This document shows positions 22,978-25,037 of a stretch of 25,037 nt of DNA, piece by piece. The stretch's first letter is position 1, and every line of letters starts with the position of its first letter. Both the position numbers and the translations under genes were made by a program. The stretch spans positions 1 through 25,037 of the forward strand of contig CAYJFQ010000018.1 in the NCBI GenBank assembly GCA_964369955.1, in the 5' to 3' direction. Under the pieces are notes generated by a model. The model searched no databases, was not told where the DNA came from, and saw nothing but the letters and a program-made list of their open reading frames with translations. Source of the DNA: CAYJFQ01 sp964369955. Lineage in GTDB: Bacteria > Bacillota_I > Bacilli_A > Erysipelotrichales > Erysipelotrichaceae.

Positions 22978-22990
22978 AGCGATTATTTTT
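22964..22990 (+). terminator. Terminator/attenuator overlapping the glmM stop codon
   Basis: ATAGTCGCT (22964-22972) pairs with AGCGATTAT (22978-22986), with one G-U pair and a five-base loop containing the TAG, then T5. The next gene begins 14 bases later without a visible promoter of its own. Partial read-through is therefore likely. Confidence 0.65.
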
Positions 22991-23003
22991 CAAGGTGGGA
23001 AAG

Positions 23004-23666
23004 ATGAAAGAAAAAATCGCAATTGTAGAAGATGAAAAAGATCTTAATGAATTAGTTCGTAGCTATTTATCTAAGGAGGGATATGATGTACTATCTTTTC
23101 ATACCTTTGATGAGGCATATACTCATGTAACGAACTCTGATATCCAGTTATGGTTACTTGACATCATGTTAGATGATAAAAGCGGATTTGATTTACTAGA
23201 TGCCATTAGGGAATTTAATTCTGCGACTCCAATCATCTTTATGTCAGCTCGTGACAAAGAATTTGATCGTGTTATCGGATTAGAAAAAGGAAGTGATGAT
23301 TATATCACTAAACCTTTTAGTCCAAAAGAATTGGTCTTAAGAGTAAACAATGTGATCAAAAGAACTTATCGATTCACACCAACAAAAATGACAATTGATG
23401 GTTATGAGATAAATGAATACCAAAGAAAAGTCTATCGTTCTAATCAAACAGAAATAGAATTAACAACCAAAGAATTTGATTTACTAATGTTATTTGTCAA
23501 AAATGTTGGAGTAGCATTCTCAAGAGAACATGTACTTGAGAGTATTTGGGATGACGACTTTTATGGCAGTGATCGAGTTGTTGATGATACATTGAGAAGA
23601 TTAAGAAAGAAGATGCCTAACCTAAATATTCACACTATTTACGGTTTTGGTTATCGTTTAGGTTAA
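23004..23666 (+). CDS. OmpR-family response regulator, CssR-like
   Basis: The 220-residue regulator has a receiver domain with VEDE, phospho-acceptor Asp53 in WLLDIMLDD, MSARDKE and ITKPFSP. The winged helix closes with DRVVDDTLRRLRKKMPNLNIHTIYGFGYRL. The phrases LWLLDIML and RVVDD..RRLR.KMP.L...TIYGFGYR closely resemble my recollection of Bacillus CssR, the secretion/envelope-stress regulator; that identity comes from memory, not a search. ATG 23004 is chosen over GTG 22995, which lies within the AAGGTGG ribosome site. It follows glmM without a clear promoter and is paired with the next kinase. Confidence 0.85.
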   Translation: MKEKIAIVEDEKDLNELVRSYLSKEGYDVLSFHTFDEAYTHVTNSDIQLWLLDIMLDDKSGFDLLDAIREFNSATPIIFMSARDKEFDRVIGLEKGSDDYITKPFSPKELVLRVNNVIKRTYRFTPTKMTIDGYEINEYQRKVYRSNQTEIELTTKEFDLLMLFVKNVGVAFSREHVLESIWDDDFYGSDRVVDDTLRRLRKKMPNLNIHTIYGFGYRLG

Positions 23667-23667
23667 T

Positions 23668-25035
23668 ATGAGATTTGCGAGATGGTTAAAAAGATTAACA
23701 CTTACCGAACAATCTGCTATTTTGGTTTTTAGCTATATTGTAGCCTTTGTAGTTTTAATTTTCGGATATTCTTCAAGTAATATCGATACATATATCAATG
23801 ATCAGGTAATGAATCAAATGAATACTTATCAAGTAATGGTAATCAACGATTATCATCATAATGATAGTGAGTCTGAATTAAATAGTTTAATGCCAAAAAA
23901 TATGGGGCACTTTATTTATAAAGATGGTATGTTGATGAAAATTTATGGATCAGCAAGTTTTACTCCTGAGATAATTGAGTATGGAGTAGAGAATTTAGAG
24001 ATAGAACTGGAGCAAAGGCTAATTTTTACTCACCAAGAATATGAAACAAAATACTTTTATTCAATCAATCGATTTGAAGAGAATTGTACAATCTTAACTA
24101 TTTCTGATGGTTCAATCTATCAATCTCAAATTCTTACTTTGATTACAGGTATAGGTAGCGTCATGGTGCTAGTGCTGGCAACTTTATTCCTAATACTTTT
24201 CTTCTGGGTAAGTTCAATCATTTATCCATTAGGAGTAATTAAAAAATTCATTGAGAATATTAAAAATGGAATTGATGGAGAATTAAATCTTAATCGTGGT
24301 GATGAGATTGGAATGTTGGCAAATGCTGTTTCGGACATGAATAAAGAAATTAAGCACCAAGAAAGAATTAAAGTAGAAATGCTGCATAATGTCTCTCATG
24401 ATTTTAAAACCCCAATCGCAACTATTAAATCATATGCAGAGAGTATTAAAGATGGCATCTACCCATACGATACTCTAGAAAAAAGCGTTGATGTTATCTA
24501 TGACAACGCAGAAAGATTGGAAAAGAAAGTTCAAGGTTTATTATTATTAAATAGATTTGGATACTTATTAGATGAAGGAACTGAAGTGACACCAGTAGCA
24601 ATGAATGAAGTTATTGGGAAAGTGTTATTGGCAAATCGTGTAATAAGACCTGAATTAAAGATTATTGTTGATTTAAAAGATGTAATATTCTACGGAAAAT
24701 TTGAATCTTGGTTGGTAGCTGTAGAAAATATTTATGACAATGCCCTAAGATACGCTACTTCTAAAATTGAAATATCCTTAACTAAAGAAAATGGTTTAAT
24801 CATAAAAAATGATGGTGAAGGCTTAGACCCACTGCACTTAGAGGATATCTTCAAACCTTATGAAAAAGGAAAGAATGGACAATTTGGATTAGGCTTGTCA
24901 ATTGTAAGAAGAATTTGTAATATTTATAATTATAGAGTAACCGCATATAACGAAAAAGAAATGGCGGTATTCCAAATAGTCTCTAGAGAGAAAAACAATC
25001 ATACAAGTAAAAAAACTAAAAAAGAAACAAAGTAA
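23668..25035 (+). CDS. Membrane sensor histidine kinase, CssS-like
   Basis: The 455-residue kinase has membrane helices at about 15-36 and 160-185 flanking an extracytoplasmic sensor of about 120 residues, then a HAMP-like linker ending DEIGMLANAVSDMNKEI. The HisKA box NVSHDFKTPIATIKSYAESIKDG carries His244. The ATPase domain has N box NIYDNALRYA, a compact G1 KNDGEGL, FKPYEKGKNGQ, and G2 FGLGLSIVRRI. The SIKDGI.P...LE..VDVI and KNDG...PY.KGK.G.FG.GLSIV.RI runs resemble Bacillus CssS. A sensor of envelope or secretion stress is inferred. It ends two bases before the window edge, with a Lys/Thr-rich tail. Confidence 0.87.
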   Translation: MRFARWLKRLTLTEQSAILVFSYIVAFVVLIFGYSSSNIDTYINDQVMNQMNTYQVMVINDYHHNDSESELNSLMPKNMGHFIYKDGMLMKIYGSASFTPEIIEYGVENLEIELEQRLIFTHQEYETKYFYSINRFEENCTILTISDGSIYQSQILTLITGIGSVMVLVLATLFLILFFWVSSIIYPLGVIKKFIENIKNGIDGELNLNRGDEIGMLANAVSDMNKEIKHQERIKVEMLHNVSHDFKTPIATIKSYAESIKDGIYPYDTLEKSVDVIYDNAERLEKKVQGLLLLNRFGYLLDEGTEVTPVAMNEVIGKVLLANRVIRPELKIIVDLKDVIFYGKFESWLVAVENIYDNALRYATSKIEISLTKENGLIIKNDGEGLDPLHLEDIFKPYEKGKNGQFGLGLSIVRRICNIYNYRVTAYNEKEMAVFQIVSREKNNHTSKKTKKETK

Positions 25036-25037
25036 AA

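Noticed and set aside
1..25037. CRISPR arrays, insertion sequences, prophage or attachment sites
   Set aside because: No regularly spaced direct repeats, transposase or integrase genes are present.

Overview
The window comes from a low-GC Gram-positive (Firmicutes-type) bacterium, perhaps near the Erysipelotrichia or walled relatives of the Mollicutes. The DNA is very AT-rich. Start codons usually follow AGGAG-type Shine-Dalgarno sequences. UGA is used as a stop (for example in ATGA overlaps), so the code is standard rather than mycoplasmal. A wall-sorting signal, GlmM, and a CdaA/CdaR pair all point to a cell with a peptidoglycan wall. The rank assignment is an inference from gene content only.

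Layout, left to right. (1) 1-548: the C-terminal end of a surface protein with an InlB-type repeat and a VPNTG sorting signal. (2) 963-3668: a three-gene operon with a VTC-domain polyphosphate-polymerase-like protein, a DUF4956 membrane protein and a beta-helix lipoprotein. (3) 3716-5543: an ArsR repressor, a DUF318/ArsP-type permease and a cysteine-rich thioredoxin-like protein, behind a consensus promoter bracketed by two identical operator palindromes. (4) 5628-8224: a split ThrE-type exporter, exodeoxyribonuclease III, Maf, and a tRNA-Thr(GGU) closed by a strong terminator. (5) 8456-8899: a small orphan membrane protein.

(6) 8941-15477: a complete phosphate regulon in one operon, pstS-pstC-pstA-pstB-phoU-phoP-phoR, driven by a promoter with a PhoP-box-like repeat array. 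pstA carries a -1 frame disruption at codon 20. It lies on a T7 tract that forms a T-TTT-TTC slippery heptamer directly followed by TAG. It could be an indel, a sequencing error or programmed frameshifting.

(7) 15530-18057: a membrane acyltransferase, a HAD hydrolase and a YgjP-like metallopeptidase, meeting a convergent TraB-family membrane protein (18052-19212, minus strand). (8) 19327-22977: cdaA-cdaR-glmM, the conserved c-di-AMP synthesis and cell-wall-precursor operon. A two-component system resembling Bacillus CssRS (secretion stress) follows directly (23004-25035).

Most of the window is recognisable housekeeping or envelope biology. The points most worth a second look are the pstA slippery frameshift, the paired ArsR-type operators with the Cys-rich thioredoxin, the VTC/DUF4956/beta-helix cassette, and several genes that appear to start on leaderless or nearly leaderless transcripts.
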